Shown: piece by piece, positions 54,561-63,554 of the stretch
Position numbering within the stretch: the stretch's first letter is position 1
Layout of the letters: each line of letters begins with the position of its first letter
DNA from: JAAEUB01 sp964550345
GTDB lineage: Bacteria > Pseudomonadota > Alphaproteobacteria > Rhodobacterales > Rhodobacteraceae
DNA: 64,000 nt
NCBI GenBank assembly: GCA_964550345.1
Contig: CAZJYZ010000002.1
Span: forward strand, 1 to 64,000
Direction of reading: 5' to 3'
Notes under the pieces: model-generated
Databases searched by the model: none
What the model was told of the DNA's origin: nothing
The model's input: the letters and a program-made list of their open reading frames with translations, nothing else
Position numbers and translations under genes: made by a program

Positions 54561-54599
54561 CGTAATAGTCAAATAAATGTCAAAAGGGAGGGCAGAATC

Positions 54600-55097
54600 G
54601 TGCTCGATTCGATGGAAAACACGAAAACAATGTCGATTATCGTAACTAAAGGCACGCTGGATTGGGCATATCCGCCCTTCATTCTGGCGACCACGGCTGC
54701 GGCGATGGATGTGGACGTAACAATGTTCTTCACATTTTACGGTTTGGGATTGCTGAAAAAGGATCTGGACCTGAAAATTTCGACTTTGGGCAACCCGGCG
54801 ATGGAAATGCCGATGATGGGCATGCACATGAAAATGCCTAATCTGGTTTCAGCTATTCCCGGTGTGGACCGTATGGCCACAACAATGATGAAAAACCTGA
54901 TCAAGAAAAAAGGCGTTGCTTCAATTCCCGATCTGCGTGAAGCCGCGATTGAAAGCGATGTAAAAATGATCGCCTGTCAGATGACGCTGGATCTGTTCGA
55001 GATGGAACAGAAAGATATGATTGACGGTATCAGCTTGGGCGGCGCCGCGACCTACATGGAAGGCGCCCTGAAGTCTGACATCAATCTCTACATCTAA
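54600..55097 (+). CDS. dsrE2: DsrE2-type sulfur carrier protein
   Basis: A 165-residue DsrE/DsrF-like protein of the DsrE2 group. The start is GTG 54600 with GGGAGGG seven bases upstream; ATG 54612 is the alternative. Typical segments are SIIVTKGTLDWAYPPFILATTAAAMDVDVTMFFTFYGL and the C-terminal cysteine motif MIACQMTLDLFEM. Family knowledge places DsrE2 with TusA in relays that bring persulfide sulfur to Dsr or Hdr-like enzymes. tusA follows after 30 bases. Confidence 0.9.
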   Translation: MLDSMENTKTMSIIVTKGTLDWAYPPFILATTAAAMDVDVTMFFTFYGLGLLKKDLDLKISTLGNPAMEMPMMGMHMKMPNLVSAIPGVDRMATTMMKNLIKKKGVASIPDLREAAIESDVKMIACQMTLDLFEMEQKDMIDGISLGGAATYMEGALKSDINLYI

Positions 55098-55127
55098 TAC
55101 TTACGACCTAAGGAAGGTAAAATACAC

Positions 55128-55352
55128 ATGGCCGATCAAACACTCGACGCAAAGGGGCTGAACTGCCCGCTGCCGATCCTCAAAGCTAAAAAAGCCCTGA
55201 AGGGTATGGAAGCTGGCAAGGTTTTGGAAATCCTCTCGACCGACCCTGGCTCGGTTGCTGACTTTGCTGCTTTTTGTAACCAGACCGGAAACGAACTCCT
55301 GAGCTCAAATACCGAAGGCGACGTTTACACGTTTGAGATCAAACGTAACTAA
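55128..55352 (+). CDS. tusA: TusA sulfurtransferase
   Basis: A 74-residue sulfur carrier. The C-P-x-P motif in GLNCPLPILKAKKAL carries the persulfide on Cys13. A second cysteine lies in AAFCNQTGN. In oxidisers TusA donates sulfur to DsrEFH/DsrC. It is the second gene after dsrE2 and ends in a strong terminator. Linked dsrE2-tusA is a common sulfur-oxidiser pair. Confidence 0.94.
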   Translation: MADQTLDAKGLNCPLPILKAKKALKGMEAGKVLEILSTDPGSVADFAAFCNQTGNELLSSNTEGDVYTFEIKRN

Positions 55353-55372
55353 AGCCTGAGAACTTAAGACAG

Positions 55373-55406
55373 AAAGCCCCGCCGGTCGGCGGGGCTTTTT
55401 TGTTTT
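55373..55406 (+). terminator. Terminator of dsrE2-tusA
   Basis: AAGCCCCGCC (55374-55383), loop GGT, then GGCGGGGCTT followed by TTTTTGTTTT. This is a strong intrinsic terminator 20 bases after the tusA stop. Confidence 0.92.
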
Positions 55407-55426
55407 ATATGAGCCTAAACAAAGGC

Positions 55427-56724
55427 TTATGCGAAATCTGTCAAACCCACCTGGACCGTCGCCCGCTGGTTCAATTTCAACGCCTTCGACGCCTTCAACA
55501 TAGGCTTCTGCCGCTGGACCAGTGTCAAACAATACCGTGTTTCCCGGCATTGACTTGAAGGTCCAGTTAGCGTCCGCGGAGGGGTTGATCGTGCTTGTTC
55601 GGCAATATAACGCACGATCACATCGCGGTTTGTGACGGGACTTTCAAAGATGACCGTGTCGCCTGTGCCCGGGAAACTACCGCCGCCGCCAGCGCGATAA
55701 TTGTTGGTGGCAACGATGAATTCCATATCATCGGTCACAGGCTTGCCTTCGAACATCAGGTTGACGATGCGGCTTGCATTCGCGTCTACCAGCTTACCTT
55801 TTGGCGCGAAACGGGATGGTTGCGAAAGGTCAATTTCATACGCTACGCCGTCCATCACATCAAAGTTGTAGCTTGGGAAACTGTCGTTCAGCAGTACCTG
55901 ATCCGCCTACCGGGGTGTGATCTGGTTAAACATGCCCGCTGAGCGTTTCAGCCAGCCCTTAAGTTGCGCGCCGGTGACTTTAACCGCGTGAACTGTGTTT
56001 GGGTAAAGGTTGAGGTCGGACACGTTCATGATCGCCACATCGCCGGCGGGAACGTCGGTGAAATATTCCGGGCCACCGCGGCCACCGGCTTTGAAGGGGG
56101 CTGAGGCCGACAGGATTGGCAGGCCTTCATACTCGGTGCCCGCATTCGCATCGACCTCGGCCAGAGGTACGGACGCATTCTCCATACCCTCAGAGTAGTT
56201 GCGGAACCAATACCGGAATGGCTGAGGGCAATGATAATACCACAACCGGCCTCTTTCATTTCCGGCACCCAGGCGCGGGCGGGTTCCACGATGTCGCGGG
56301 CATTTACCTTGCCTCCCAGATGGCGGCGATCCCATGTCATGACCTGGCGTGGTACAAATGCAATAAGGCGGACCTAGATTGCATGTCACCCTCTTTCATG
56401 CCGCGCTCATAGGCGATGTAGTCGCCTATCGGGTTGCCCTGCAGAAAATTTCCATTGTCGACCAGAATCGAATTAGACGCGTCGGCGCGAATGTTTCTGA
56501 TATCCGCGGCGGTGCGGGCAAGGCCGACAGTATCGCGCCCTTTTTCAGCGAAATAGTCGTATGGGAAAACGTGCACGTGCAGGTCAGTCGTTTTCATAAT
56601 GCGCAGAGGTACCTGTCCGGCAGCTGCATTGGCGGAAAACGGATGCAGTAAGCTAAGCGAAGCAGCAGCTGCCGCCGGTCAGAAATAAGCGCCTTGCTGG
56701 TCGAAGAATGGTGGAGTTTTTCAA
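55427..56724 (-). pseudogene. Decayed 2',3'-cyclic-nucleotide phosphodiesterase/5'-nucleotidase (cpdB-like)
   Basis: Remnants of one exported metallophosphatase lie in order on the minus strand in several frames. A TTG start at 56724 (AGAGG upstream) begins a signal peptide that frameshifts into FSANAAAGQVPLRIMKTTDLHVHVF. Then come LVDNGNFLQGNPIGDYIAYERG, TWDRRHLGGKVNARDIV, ALSHSGIGS, NASVPLAEVDA, GLPILSASAPFKAGG, VAYEIDLSQPSRFAPKG and NTVLFDTGPAAEAYVEG. At least four frameshifts, one in-frame TAG (near 55908) and two large internal losses are evident; the total of about 1.3 kb is well short of the usual 1.9-2 kb. It is clearly dead and separates the soe/tus block from the dsr block. Confidence 0.9.
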
Positions 56725-56792
56725 AGCAACCTCTTTGTTTTAAAATTAAGGCCGCAAACTAGCGTGCAGAAAATGTTAGCGATAGTTTTTGA

Positions 56793-58160
56793 CTAAGTGG
56801 TCCGTTTTGTCTTGCGCACAAAATCTACAAAGCTCTTAACCCAGGAATAATCAGGGCCAGATCTCAGGTGGCAAAATCCCGCTAAGGCGTTGTTTATAAT
56901 GACACCATCATGCTTCCCGTCTATCCCATGGCCCCGAGAAATTTCGCGGGCAAAGGTAAGATTTGGGTCGGCGTTTTCCAGTCTTGCATAGTGGAATTCG
57001 TGGACTTTGGTTACGCCTTGGGCCTCCCAAAGGTTGCCACTAAGGGCCGAAAAGCGCGCATAACCGCGCCCTTGGGGTCGTTTATACATCACCGCATCAG
57101 CCGCAACTGTACCTACCATCGGCCCGCTTTCATCGCCATACTTCATCGACCGGCATAGATACATCAGGCCGCCGCATTCGGCATAAGCCGGCATTCCATT
57201 GGTAAGTTTTTCGCGAATTTCCCGGCGGAGGTTTTTATTGGCGCTGAGCTCAGGAATGAACATCTCGGGGAATCCACCGCCAATGAACAGCCCGTCGGCT
57301 TCCGGCAAATGTTGATCTGTCATTGCGTTGAAGGGGACGAGCCTGGCACCCGCCTCGGCAAATGCCTCAAGGTCATCCGGGTAATAAAACCCAAAAGCCT
57401 GATCGCGGGCGATAGCGATGGTCACGTCGGGAACGGGATGTTCAACGGGCTTGGGGGGGGGTGGCATGTCTGGTGCGGTTGCGGCGATGCTTTCGAGCAT
57501 ATCCAGATCAACTGAGTTTCCGACAATATCCCCTATCTGCAAAATGATGGCCCCAAACTCGCCAGTCTCGGCGGGTGTTGTCAGTCCCAGATGTCGCTCT
57601 CCTATCTCAAGGGCTGAATTACGATGCACAGCTCCTATAACCGGTATGTCGGTATATGTTCGTACCGCGTCGCGCAATTTGGCCTCGTGGCGGCTTCCAC
57701 CAACTTTGTTCAGTATGACACCGGCGATGTTTACGTCTTCGTCAAAGTCGCGATACCCCATGAGGAGTGGGGCAATGCCGCGTGTCATACCATTGCAGTC
57801 AATGACAAGGATGACAGGCAGGCCGAGAGCCTTGGACAGTGCCGCATTGGAGTCGCTGCCGTCCGTTGCCACGCCGTCAAACAGGCCTTTGTTGGCTTCG
57901 ATCAGGGAGAGCTCAGCGTCTTTCGCACGAGAAGCGAAGAAAGCCCCAATCTGGTCCTTGTCCATGATGTTGAAATCAAGATTGTAGCAAGGTCCGTTCG
58001 AGGCTGCGCCCAACCACATCGGATCGATGTAGTCTGGCCCTTTCTTGAAGGTGGCAAGTTTGCGTCCACGTGCTGTCAGGGCGGCGGAAAGCCCGGTTGA
58101 GACAACAGTTTTGCCGGAACTTTTATGCGCTGCCGAGATCAGGAAGCGTGGTGCACGCAT
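56793..58160 (-). CDS. dsrN: DsrN: CbiA-like siroheme amidase (cobyrinate a,c-diamide synthase family)
   Basis: A 455-residue CbiA/CobB-type enzyme with an N-terminal ATPase domain (FLISAAHKSSGKTVVSTGLSAAL) and a C-terminal glutaminase domain (MPAYAECGGLMYLC with the nucleophile Cys; VHEFHYARLEN with the His). In dsr clusters the homologue DsrN amidates siroheme for DsrAB; place after dsrLJOP makes that more likely than cobalamin synthesis. The ATG overlaps the stop of the trpD2-like gene (TAATG). Confidence 0.85.
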   Translation of the reverse strand: MRAPRFLISAAHKSSGKTVVSTGLSAALTARGRKLATFKKGPDYIDPMWLGAASNGPCYNLDFNIMDKDQIGAFFASRAKDAELSLIEANKGLFDGVATDGSDSNAALSKALGLPVILVIDCNGMTRGIAPLLMGYRDFDEDVNIAGVILNKVGGSRHEAKLRDAVRTYTDIPVIGAVHRNSALEIGERHLGLTTPAETGEFGAIILQIGDIVGNSVDLDMLESIAATAPDMPPPPKPVEHPVPDVTIAIARDQAFGFYYPDDLEAFAEAGARLVPFNAMTDQHLPEADGLFIGGGFPEMFIPELSANKNLRREIREKLTNGMPAYAECGGLMYLCRSMKYGDESGPMVGTVAADAVMYKRPQGRGYARFSALSGNLWEAQGVTKVHEFHYARLENADPNLTFAREISRGHGIDGKHDGVIINNALAGFCHLRSGPDYSWVKSFVDFVRKTKRTT

Positions 58161-59164
58161 TACCGGGCTGCCGGAATGCGGGCGCGGTTTCGGTTCTGCC
58201 AGATTTCATCCGCCATCGCCTGAGCTGCTTCTTGCGTGTCCGCTTTACCCATGGTCCTGAGCGCAATGGCCATTGTGCCGGTAATTGCGCCTATGCCGTA
58301 TTCATCCTGATCATCGCCAGCCCAGACGCGACCAAGACGTGTAATGTCCATTTCCTCGTCATGTGGCGCGTGGCCGTCCCCTAACATGGCAGGCCAGGTT
58401 TCAACCTCTAACCCCTCGGTGCCATGCGTATTCCATACCTGTGTTGGCTTGTTCGGGCGTCTCTCGACCTCTCCACCATCACCACGGAATACCGCAAAGC
58501 TTTCCTCGCCCAGTTTTTGAGCTGCACCTGCATGGATATCCATGAAGCCACGGTGAAAGATACCAACCATGACGGCAGGGGCCGAAAACGGGTTCAGCAT
58601 GCGGGTAAAGCTGTGAACCGGGCTGCGCAGGCCAAGAATGGGCCGCAGGTTGATCATTTCTTTCAGCTTAGGGTTCATGACTTCCAGTGGTACATAGGTG
58701 AACCCAGAGGCGCGGATATGATCGGCAGCTTCGGGTGAGCTTTGCGCGACTGGGATGCCGAAATGCTCAAGCACCTCGCGGGTATAAACGCGCCCCGGAG
58801 TGTGGCCTTCGGTTCCGTGCATGAATACCCGGTATCCGGCTCCGACAAGCGCCAGAACGCTTAGGATATACCAGGGCAATTGAACACGTTTTCCCGCATA
58901 AGACGACCAGTCAAGGTCAATAGTGGGCAAATTTTCCGGCAGGTTAAAGGTGGCACGGGTACCAGCGGCAAACCCGGCAATCTCATCCGGGCTTTCTTCC
59001 TTAAGGCGCAAAAGCATCAGGAAAGCGCCCACCTGTTCAGGGTGGGTATCCCCTTTCAGGAGCATTTCCATAGCCTCATAACTTTCTTCGAAAGTCAGGT
59101 GGCGTTGTTTGGTTTTGCCGCGGCCAAGGATGGCCACGAATTTCGAAAAGGGATGTTGTGTCAT
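58160..59164 (-). CDS. TrpD2/YbiB-like phosphoribosyltransferase-fold protein
   Basis: A 334-residue protein related to anthranilate phosphoribosyltransferase. It begins with the helical FVAILGRGKTKQRHLTFEESYEAMEMLLKGDTHPEQVGAFLMLLRLKEES and continues with RVFMHGTEGHTPGRVYTREVLEHFGIP and LRSPVHSFTRMLNPF. YbiB-type members bind nucleic acid and lack TrpD activity. Here the gene stands between dsrP and dsrN, on the same strand and coupled to dsrN by TAATG, so it belongs to the dsr operon. Its role there is unknown. Confidence 0.85.
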   Translation of the reverse strand: MTQHPFSKFVAILGRGKTKQRHLTFEESYEAMEMLLKGDTHPEQVGAFLMLLRLKEESPDEIAGFAAGTRATFNLPENLPTIDLDWSSYAGKRVQLPWYILSVLALVGAGYRVFMHGTEGHTPGRVYTREVLEHFGIPVAQSSPEAADHIRASGFTYVPLEVMNPKLKEMINLRPILGLRSPVHSFTRMLNPFSAPAVMVGIFHRGFMDIHAGAAQKLGEESFAVFRGDGGEVERRPNKPTQVWNTHGTEGLEVETWPAMLGDGHAPHDEEMDITRLGRVWAGDDQDEYGIGAITGTMAIALRTMGKADTQEAAQAMADEIWQNRNRARIPAAR

Positions 59165-59178
59165 ATGAACCTGCGGGC

Positions 59179-60372
59179 TTAACTGTCCGCAGGTACGTTC
59201 GCATCCGAAAGGTTGGTTGGCAAGACCCGCAGGATCTTAGCACCAACGCCCGCTGCCAGCAGTGTTACCGCGACACCACCAAGGCCAAGGGCCAGCTCAT
59301 AGAGCGACGGGGTGTAGGAATTCACCACACCTTCGTTGAACCCCTCCAACACTTCGTATCCTGGGAAGATATCAAGCGGGTAGGCCTGGCCACCGATTAC
59401 GATGACGTAAAGCTGTGCCAGCCCGCCGATGATGACCAATATTGAGGCCCAGATCGTTGATTGTCGTGAAGGGCGCAAGAATACCAGTGCCATGGGGATC
59501 AGCCCGCCAATCACCACCTGAACACCCCAAAACAGCATCGTGTAAATTCCGCCATCGAGCAGGAAGAAGCGCACAACGCCGCCATGTTCGGAGGCATAGA
59601 TATTGGTGAGGTGCTGAACGGTGGTGAAATAGAGCACCGCAGCAACGAAAACGCCAAGCAGGCTGCCCATGCGTTTCAGCATTACGTCGCCAAAGTCGCG
59701 GGCAGACAGTTTGAACAGGGTCAGCGTGGCCAGCAGGAAAAAGGCAAGGCCAAAGGCAAAGCTCATCGTTATGAACAAGGGCGCCATGATGGCCGCATCA
59801 TACCCGGGGCGCGCCACCAACCAACCAAAGATCGAGCCTGTACCCGTGGTCAGGGCAAGGCGCCAGATGAAGGCGGCAAGACCGGCCATTTTAATGATTT
59901 GCGGTGCCAACCCGGTAATCATCTGTACCGCAAGGTAGAAGCCGACAATCACGAAAAAGCCGTTATAGAGGATCATATTCCAGGCAAAAATTGACGTGAA
60001 GTTGTACGAGGTCATTGCAACCAGCAGGCGGTCAGGACGGCCAAGGTCTAGGACCAGTACCGCCAGTCCGCCAAGTAGCAGCGCAATTGACAAAAGGGCC
60101 GAGAACCGCGCCATGGGCTTGTAGGCTTTCTTGCCAAAAACCGATGCGATAGAAGCCACGTTCAGCGCGCCCGAGGCAGCAACGATCAGGAAGATGGCAA
60201 AGACATGCGGCAGACCCCAGACAATCTGGTTATTCATGCCTGTGATGACATGCCCGTGATGCTCAACGCTCAGCACTGAAAGGCCAGCGGCCCCCACAAA
60301 GGCGGCAAGAAGAATAGCCAGCATCCACACGGAAGGTGTTGCCTTGATCTCGCGGTAAATCGTCCGTTCCAT
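59179..60372 (-). CDS. dsrP: DsrP: NrfD-like quinone-interacting membrane protein
   Basis: A 397-residue protein with about ten membrane segments (VWMLAILLAAFVGAAGLSVL, FAIFLIVAASGALNVASIASVF, and so on) of the NrfD/PsrC type. It is the quinone-interacting part of the DsrMKJOP complex. Typical residues GRPDRLL and FAWNMILYNGFF are visible. It follows dsrO after 13 bases. Confidence 0.9.
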   Translation of the reverse strand: MERTIYREIKATPSVWMLAILLAAFVGAAGLSVLSVEHHGHVITGMNNQIVWGLPHVFAIFLIVAASGALNVASIASVFGKKAYKPMARFSALLSIALLLGGLAVLVLDLGRPDRLLVAMTSYNFTSIFAWNMILYNGFFVIVGFYLAVQMITGLAPQIIKMAGLAAFIWRLALTTGTGSIFGWLVARPGYDAAIMAPLFITMSFAFGLAFFLLATLTLFKLSARDFGDVMLKRMGSLLGVFVAAVLYFTTVQHLTNIYASEHGGVVRFFLLDGGIYTMLFWGVQVVIGGLIPMALVFLRPSRQSTIWASILVIIGGLAQLYVIVIGGQAYPLDIFPGYEVLEGFNEGVVNSYTPSLYELALGLGGVAVTLLAAGVGAKILRVLPTNLSDANVPADS

Positions 60373-60385
60373 ATCTCTTCCCCCG

Positions 60386-61132
60386 TCAGAGGTTCTGGTA
60401 GCGCACGCCGGGGTTCAGACCCAGATCATCACGCAGGGCGATGGAAGGATAGGCCTCCAACGCTTTGGAAATTGGGCTGTTCGGGTCCTTGAGGTCGCCA
60501 AACAGGATAGCGCTGTGACCCGCAGCTTCGCAGCTTTCAACACAGGCAGGTATGCGGCCCTTGTCGATGCGGTGCACACACAATGTACAGGCTTCGACCG
60601 TGCCATTGCCACGGGGTGCGTTAACGCTTTGGTCCTGCACAGGTTCGTGCACGAAGCTACGGGCTTTGTAGGGACAGGCCATCATGCAATAGCGGCAGCC
60701 GATGCAAATGTGTTTGTCGACCAGCACGATACCATCAACGCGCTGCATCGAGGCGCCCGTTGGGCAAACATCAACGCAAGGCGGGCTTTCGCAATGTTGG
60801 CACATGACAGGGGCTGAAACCTTGCGACCGGTATTCCTGTCTTTCAGCGTGACCTTACGGATCCATGAGACATCGGTCTCAGGGCTGGAATGTTCGCCAT
60901 GCGCGCCCCAGCCATTTTCGGTTTTGCAGGCCGTGACACAATCCGAGCAACCTTCGTCGCATTTGCCAGCATCAATCAAAAGGCCCCAGCGTTTGCCAGC
61001 ATCCGCTCCGGCCGCTTCGGCTTCGGAGCCTCCAAAGGCCATGAGTGTCACACCGGGTGCAAGGGTGACCGAGGCCACAGCAGCACCGGATTTAAGGATA
61101 TCCCGGCGGGTGAGTTCAGCGCGATTGCTCAT
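60386..61132 (-). CDS. dsrO: DsrO: periplasmic Tat-exported ferredoxin
   Basis: A 248-residue Fe-S protein of DsrMKJOP. The twin-arginine signal is ELTRRDILKSGAAVASVTLAPG (R9-R10), so it is exported folded. Four cluster regions follow: CDEGCSDCVTACKTENGWG, CQHCESPPCVDVCPTGAS, CIGCRYCMMACPYKAR, and CTLCVHR with CVESCEAAG. The ATG at 61132 has GGAGG upstream and overlaps the dsrJ stop. Confidence 0.92.
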   Translation of the reverse strand: MSNRAELTRRDILKSGAAVASVTLAPGVTLMAFGGSEAEAAGADAGKRWGLLIDAGKCDEGCSDCVTACKTENGWGAHGEHSSPETDVSWIRKVTLKDRNTGRKVSAPVMCQHCESPPCVDVCPTGASMQRVDGIVLVDKHICIGCRYCMMACPYKARSFVHEPVQDQSVNAPRGNGTVEACTLCVHRIDKGRIPACVESCEAAGHSAILFGDLKDPNSPISKALEAYPSIALRDDLGLNPGVRYQNL

Positions 61133-61569
61133 TCGCTTGCCTCCGCATTCAGGCGCGCCAGATAGGCGGCGATTGAGTTTGGTTCGTCCGGAGTAGCCAT
61201 GGCGCGGTTGAGAGGATTGTCCGACGGTGTCGACCGGTGGCACATGAAGCAATCGATGCTCACGGCTGCAAAATCATGGCAGGAGCGGCAAAAATGCTTT
61301 TCGTCCTCGTATGTCACCGGTTCGCCGGCCTCTTCAACTGCGTGGCAGTCGAAACATTGCGCAACGGAAGCGTCTATATCGCGTTCACCCTCTCGCAAGG
61401 TTGCGTCGCGACCATGGCGCATCAGCTCCATATGGTGCTTGCGCCAGTATTCATTGCCTTCCGCGTGCGGTTCACCGGTTGCTACCGGTACAACAGGGGC
61501 CAGGCCATTTTCAGCCTGCGCCAACCCTGTCAGTCCAAAAAGAGTTATGATCGCGAGAACGAGTCTCAT
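61129..61569 (-). CDS. dsrJ: DsrJ: triheme cytochrome c
   Basis: A 146-residue periplasmic cytochrome with a signal peptide (RLVLAIITLFGLTGLAQA). Three heme sites: CFDCH (72-76), CRSCH (94-98) and CFMCH (107-111). The pre-heme region GNEYWRKHHMELMRHGRDATLREG matches DsrJ. All six cysteines belong to heme motifs; the extra cysteine described as a heme ligand in Allochromatium DsrJ is not present. Start 61569 has GGAGG upstream. Confidence 0.9.
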   Translation of the reverse strand: MRLVLAIITLFGLTGLAQAENGLAPVVPVATGEPHAEGNEYWRKHHMELMRHGRDATLREGERDIDASVAQCFDCHAVEEAGEPVTYEDEKHFCRSCHDFAAVSIDCFMCHRSTPSDNPLNRAMATPDEPNSIAAYLARLNAEASE

Positions 61570-61570
61570 G

Positions 61571-63508
61571 TTAGCCTCCAAGCCCCATTTGGATGTATCC
61601 GGTGGGGCAAACATCGGCACAGACATGGCAGCCGATACATTTGGTGTAGTCAGTTTCAACGTAGCGGCCCACCGTGCGGTCGGCCTTTTTGACCCGCGAA
61701 ACGGCGTCTTGCGGGCAGTAAATCACGCAGTTATCGCATTCAAAGCACATGCCGCAGGACATGCAGCGTTCGCCTTCTTTCTGCGCCTGCTCTTCTGAAA
61801 GGGCGATGATACGTTCTTCGAAATTGCCAAGAACATCGGCGCCCTCAATATGAACTTCGTCGCGGACTTCACGGGCAACAAACTCAAAATGGCCTTTGAA
61901 AATCTCATCATGCGGGATGATTTGGGAATCCGAGCGGTCTTCGTAGTTATGCACCGCGTAGTCAGAGGCCGACGTGCCGCGCGCCTGAATATGATCATAG
62001 GCGGTGGGTTGTTTGCCGCGCTGCGAAAGCTCTTGCATCAGGTTGAAGTGATGTACGTCCACTTTCGGGCGCTTCTCAACGTCCCCGTCATCCAGAAAAT
62101 CGCTGATCGTTGCTGCAGCAATGCGACCATGGCCGACGGCTGTGGTCAAGAGATGTGGGCGCAGGATGTCCCCACCGGCAAAATGCTTTTCTTTGCCCTT
62201 AACCTGATAGGAAGGTGAGGCGTCGATGAAGCCCTTACCGCCGTCCAGTTCTTCAATCCCGGTCAGATTGCCGGACTGACCAATGGCCGAGATGATGATG
62301 TCGCATTCAATCTCAAACTCTGTGCCTTCGATCGGCTCGGGCACATTGCCCTTCATCGAGCATTCGCACATTTTCAGAGCAACGGCGCGGCCGTTTTCGT
62401 TCTTGATAACCTCAAGCGGCATGACGGAGCCGCGGATCTCAACGCCTTCGCGTTTCGCGTCTTCACGTTCATGCTCAGCCGCAGTCATTTCCTCAATGGG
62501 GAACAGCGATGTCAGGGTGGCCTGCATGCCTTCGCGCGTCAGGCTGCCGGCAACGTCACTGGCGGTAAAGTCAACCACGGTGCCTTCAGCGTGAGCTGCG
62601 GGCTTCACTTCGGTGATGTGGCCCAGTCGGCGCGCAACGGATGCGACGTCGATCGAGGTATCACCGCCACCGACAACAACAACCTTTTTCGCCGTGCCAA
62701 GCACGTAACCATTGTTGAACGCGTCCAGGAATTCGATACCGTTAATGCAGTTCTCTGTGCCTTCCCATCCGGGAACCGGCAGCGGACGACCTGATTGTGC
62801 GCCAATGGCCCAGAATACCGCGTCAAAGGCTTTGTCCAGCTCTTCCATTGACACATCTTTGCCAACGTTGACACCGGTGCGGACATCCACACCCATATCA
62901 ATGATGCGGGTGATTTCACTGTCCAGCATGCTGCGCGGGGTGCGGTATTCGGGGATGCCGTAACGCATCATGCCGCCCAGCTTGTCGTGGCTTTCAAACA
63001 GAGTAACGCCGTGGCCAGCAAGACGCAGGAAATAGGCGGCTGACAGACCAGCAGGGCCGCCGCCGATCACGGCGATCTTGCGGCCGGTATCCGCACCAGC
63101 CTCAGCCATTTTCAGGCCATTTTCGTTTGCCCAGTCACCGACATATTGCTCAACCGCGTTGATGCCGACATAATCGTCGACTTCGTTACGGTTACAGCCC
63201 GCCTCACAAGGGGCAGGGCAAACCCGGCCCATCGTGGCGGGAAACGGGTTGGCTTCGACCATGCGCCCAAACGCATATTCCTGCCACGTAGCATCCGCAT
63301 CAGGTGACTTGTCCATACCGCGGGCAATAGACAGCCAGCCGCGTATATCATGGCCCGACGGGCACGACCCCTGACAAGGAGGAGTCCTGTGAATGTAGGT
63401 CGGACATTTATAGGATTTGTCCTGGGTGAAGATCTTATCTTCCAGGTCCCAATCGGCCGATGTTTCACCATCTTCATAACGCCGGAATGTGCGGTTTAGC
63501 TTGTTCAT
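61571..63508 (-). CDS. dsrL: DsrL: NAD(P)H:acceptor oxidoreductase (first copy, complete)
   Basis: A 645-residue iron-sulfur flavoprotein resembling the small subunit of glutamate synthase with a C-terminal ferredoxin domain. The N-terminal cluster region is CPTYIHRTPPCQGSCPSGHDI plus CPAPCEAGCNRNEVDDYVG; FAD binding lies at IAVIGGGPAGLSAAYFLRLAG and NAD(P) binding at VVVGGGDTSIDVASVARRLG. The C-terminus has CMSCGMCFECDNCVIYCP and CIGCHVCADVCPTGYI. DsrL takes electrons from DsrAB to NAD(P) in sulfur oxidisers. The dsrJ gene starts two bases beyond its stop. Confidence 0.92.
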   Translation of the reverse strand: MNKLNRTFRRYEDGETSADWDLEDKIFTQDKSYKCPTYIHRTPPCQGSCPSGHDIRGWLSIARGMDKSPDADATWQEYAFGRMVEANPFPATMGRVCPAPCEAGCNRNEVDDYVGINAVEQYVGDWANENGLKMAEAGADTGRKIAVIGGGPAGLSAAYFLRLAGHGVTLFESHDKLGGMMRYGIPEYRTPRSMLDSEITRIIDMGVDVRTGVNVGKDVSMEELDKAFDAVFWAIGAQSGRPLPVPGWEGTENCINGIEFLDAFNNGYVLGTAKKVVVVGGGDTSIDVASVARRLGHITEVKPAAHAEGTVVDFTASDVAGSLTREGMQATLTSLFPIEEMTAAEHEREDAKREGVEIRGSVMPLEVIKNENGRAVALKMCECSMKGNVPEPIEGTEFEIECDIIISAIGQSGNLTGIEELDGGKGFIDASPSYQVKGKEKHFAGGDILRPHLLTTAVGHGRIAAATISDFLDDGDVEKRPKVDVHHFNLMQELSQRGKQPTAYDHIQARGTSASDYAVHNYEDRSDSQIIPHDEIFKGHFEFVAREVRDEVHIEGADVLGNFEERIIALSEEQAQKEGERCMSCGMCFECDNCVIYCPQDAVSRVKKADRTVGRYVETDYTKCIGCHVCADVCPTGYIQMGLGG

Positions 63509-63554
63509 CTTCTACTCTGTTATTTACCGGTAGCGACCGGGGGGCCGGGCGAGA

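Noticed and set aside
56793..58160. Cobalamin biosynthesis CobB/CbiA as the primary role
   Set aside because: The fold is the same, but no other cobalamin gene is nearby and the gene lies in a dsr operon, so DsrN is the better call.
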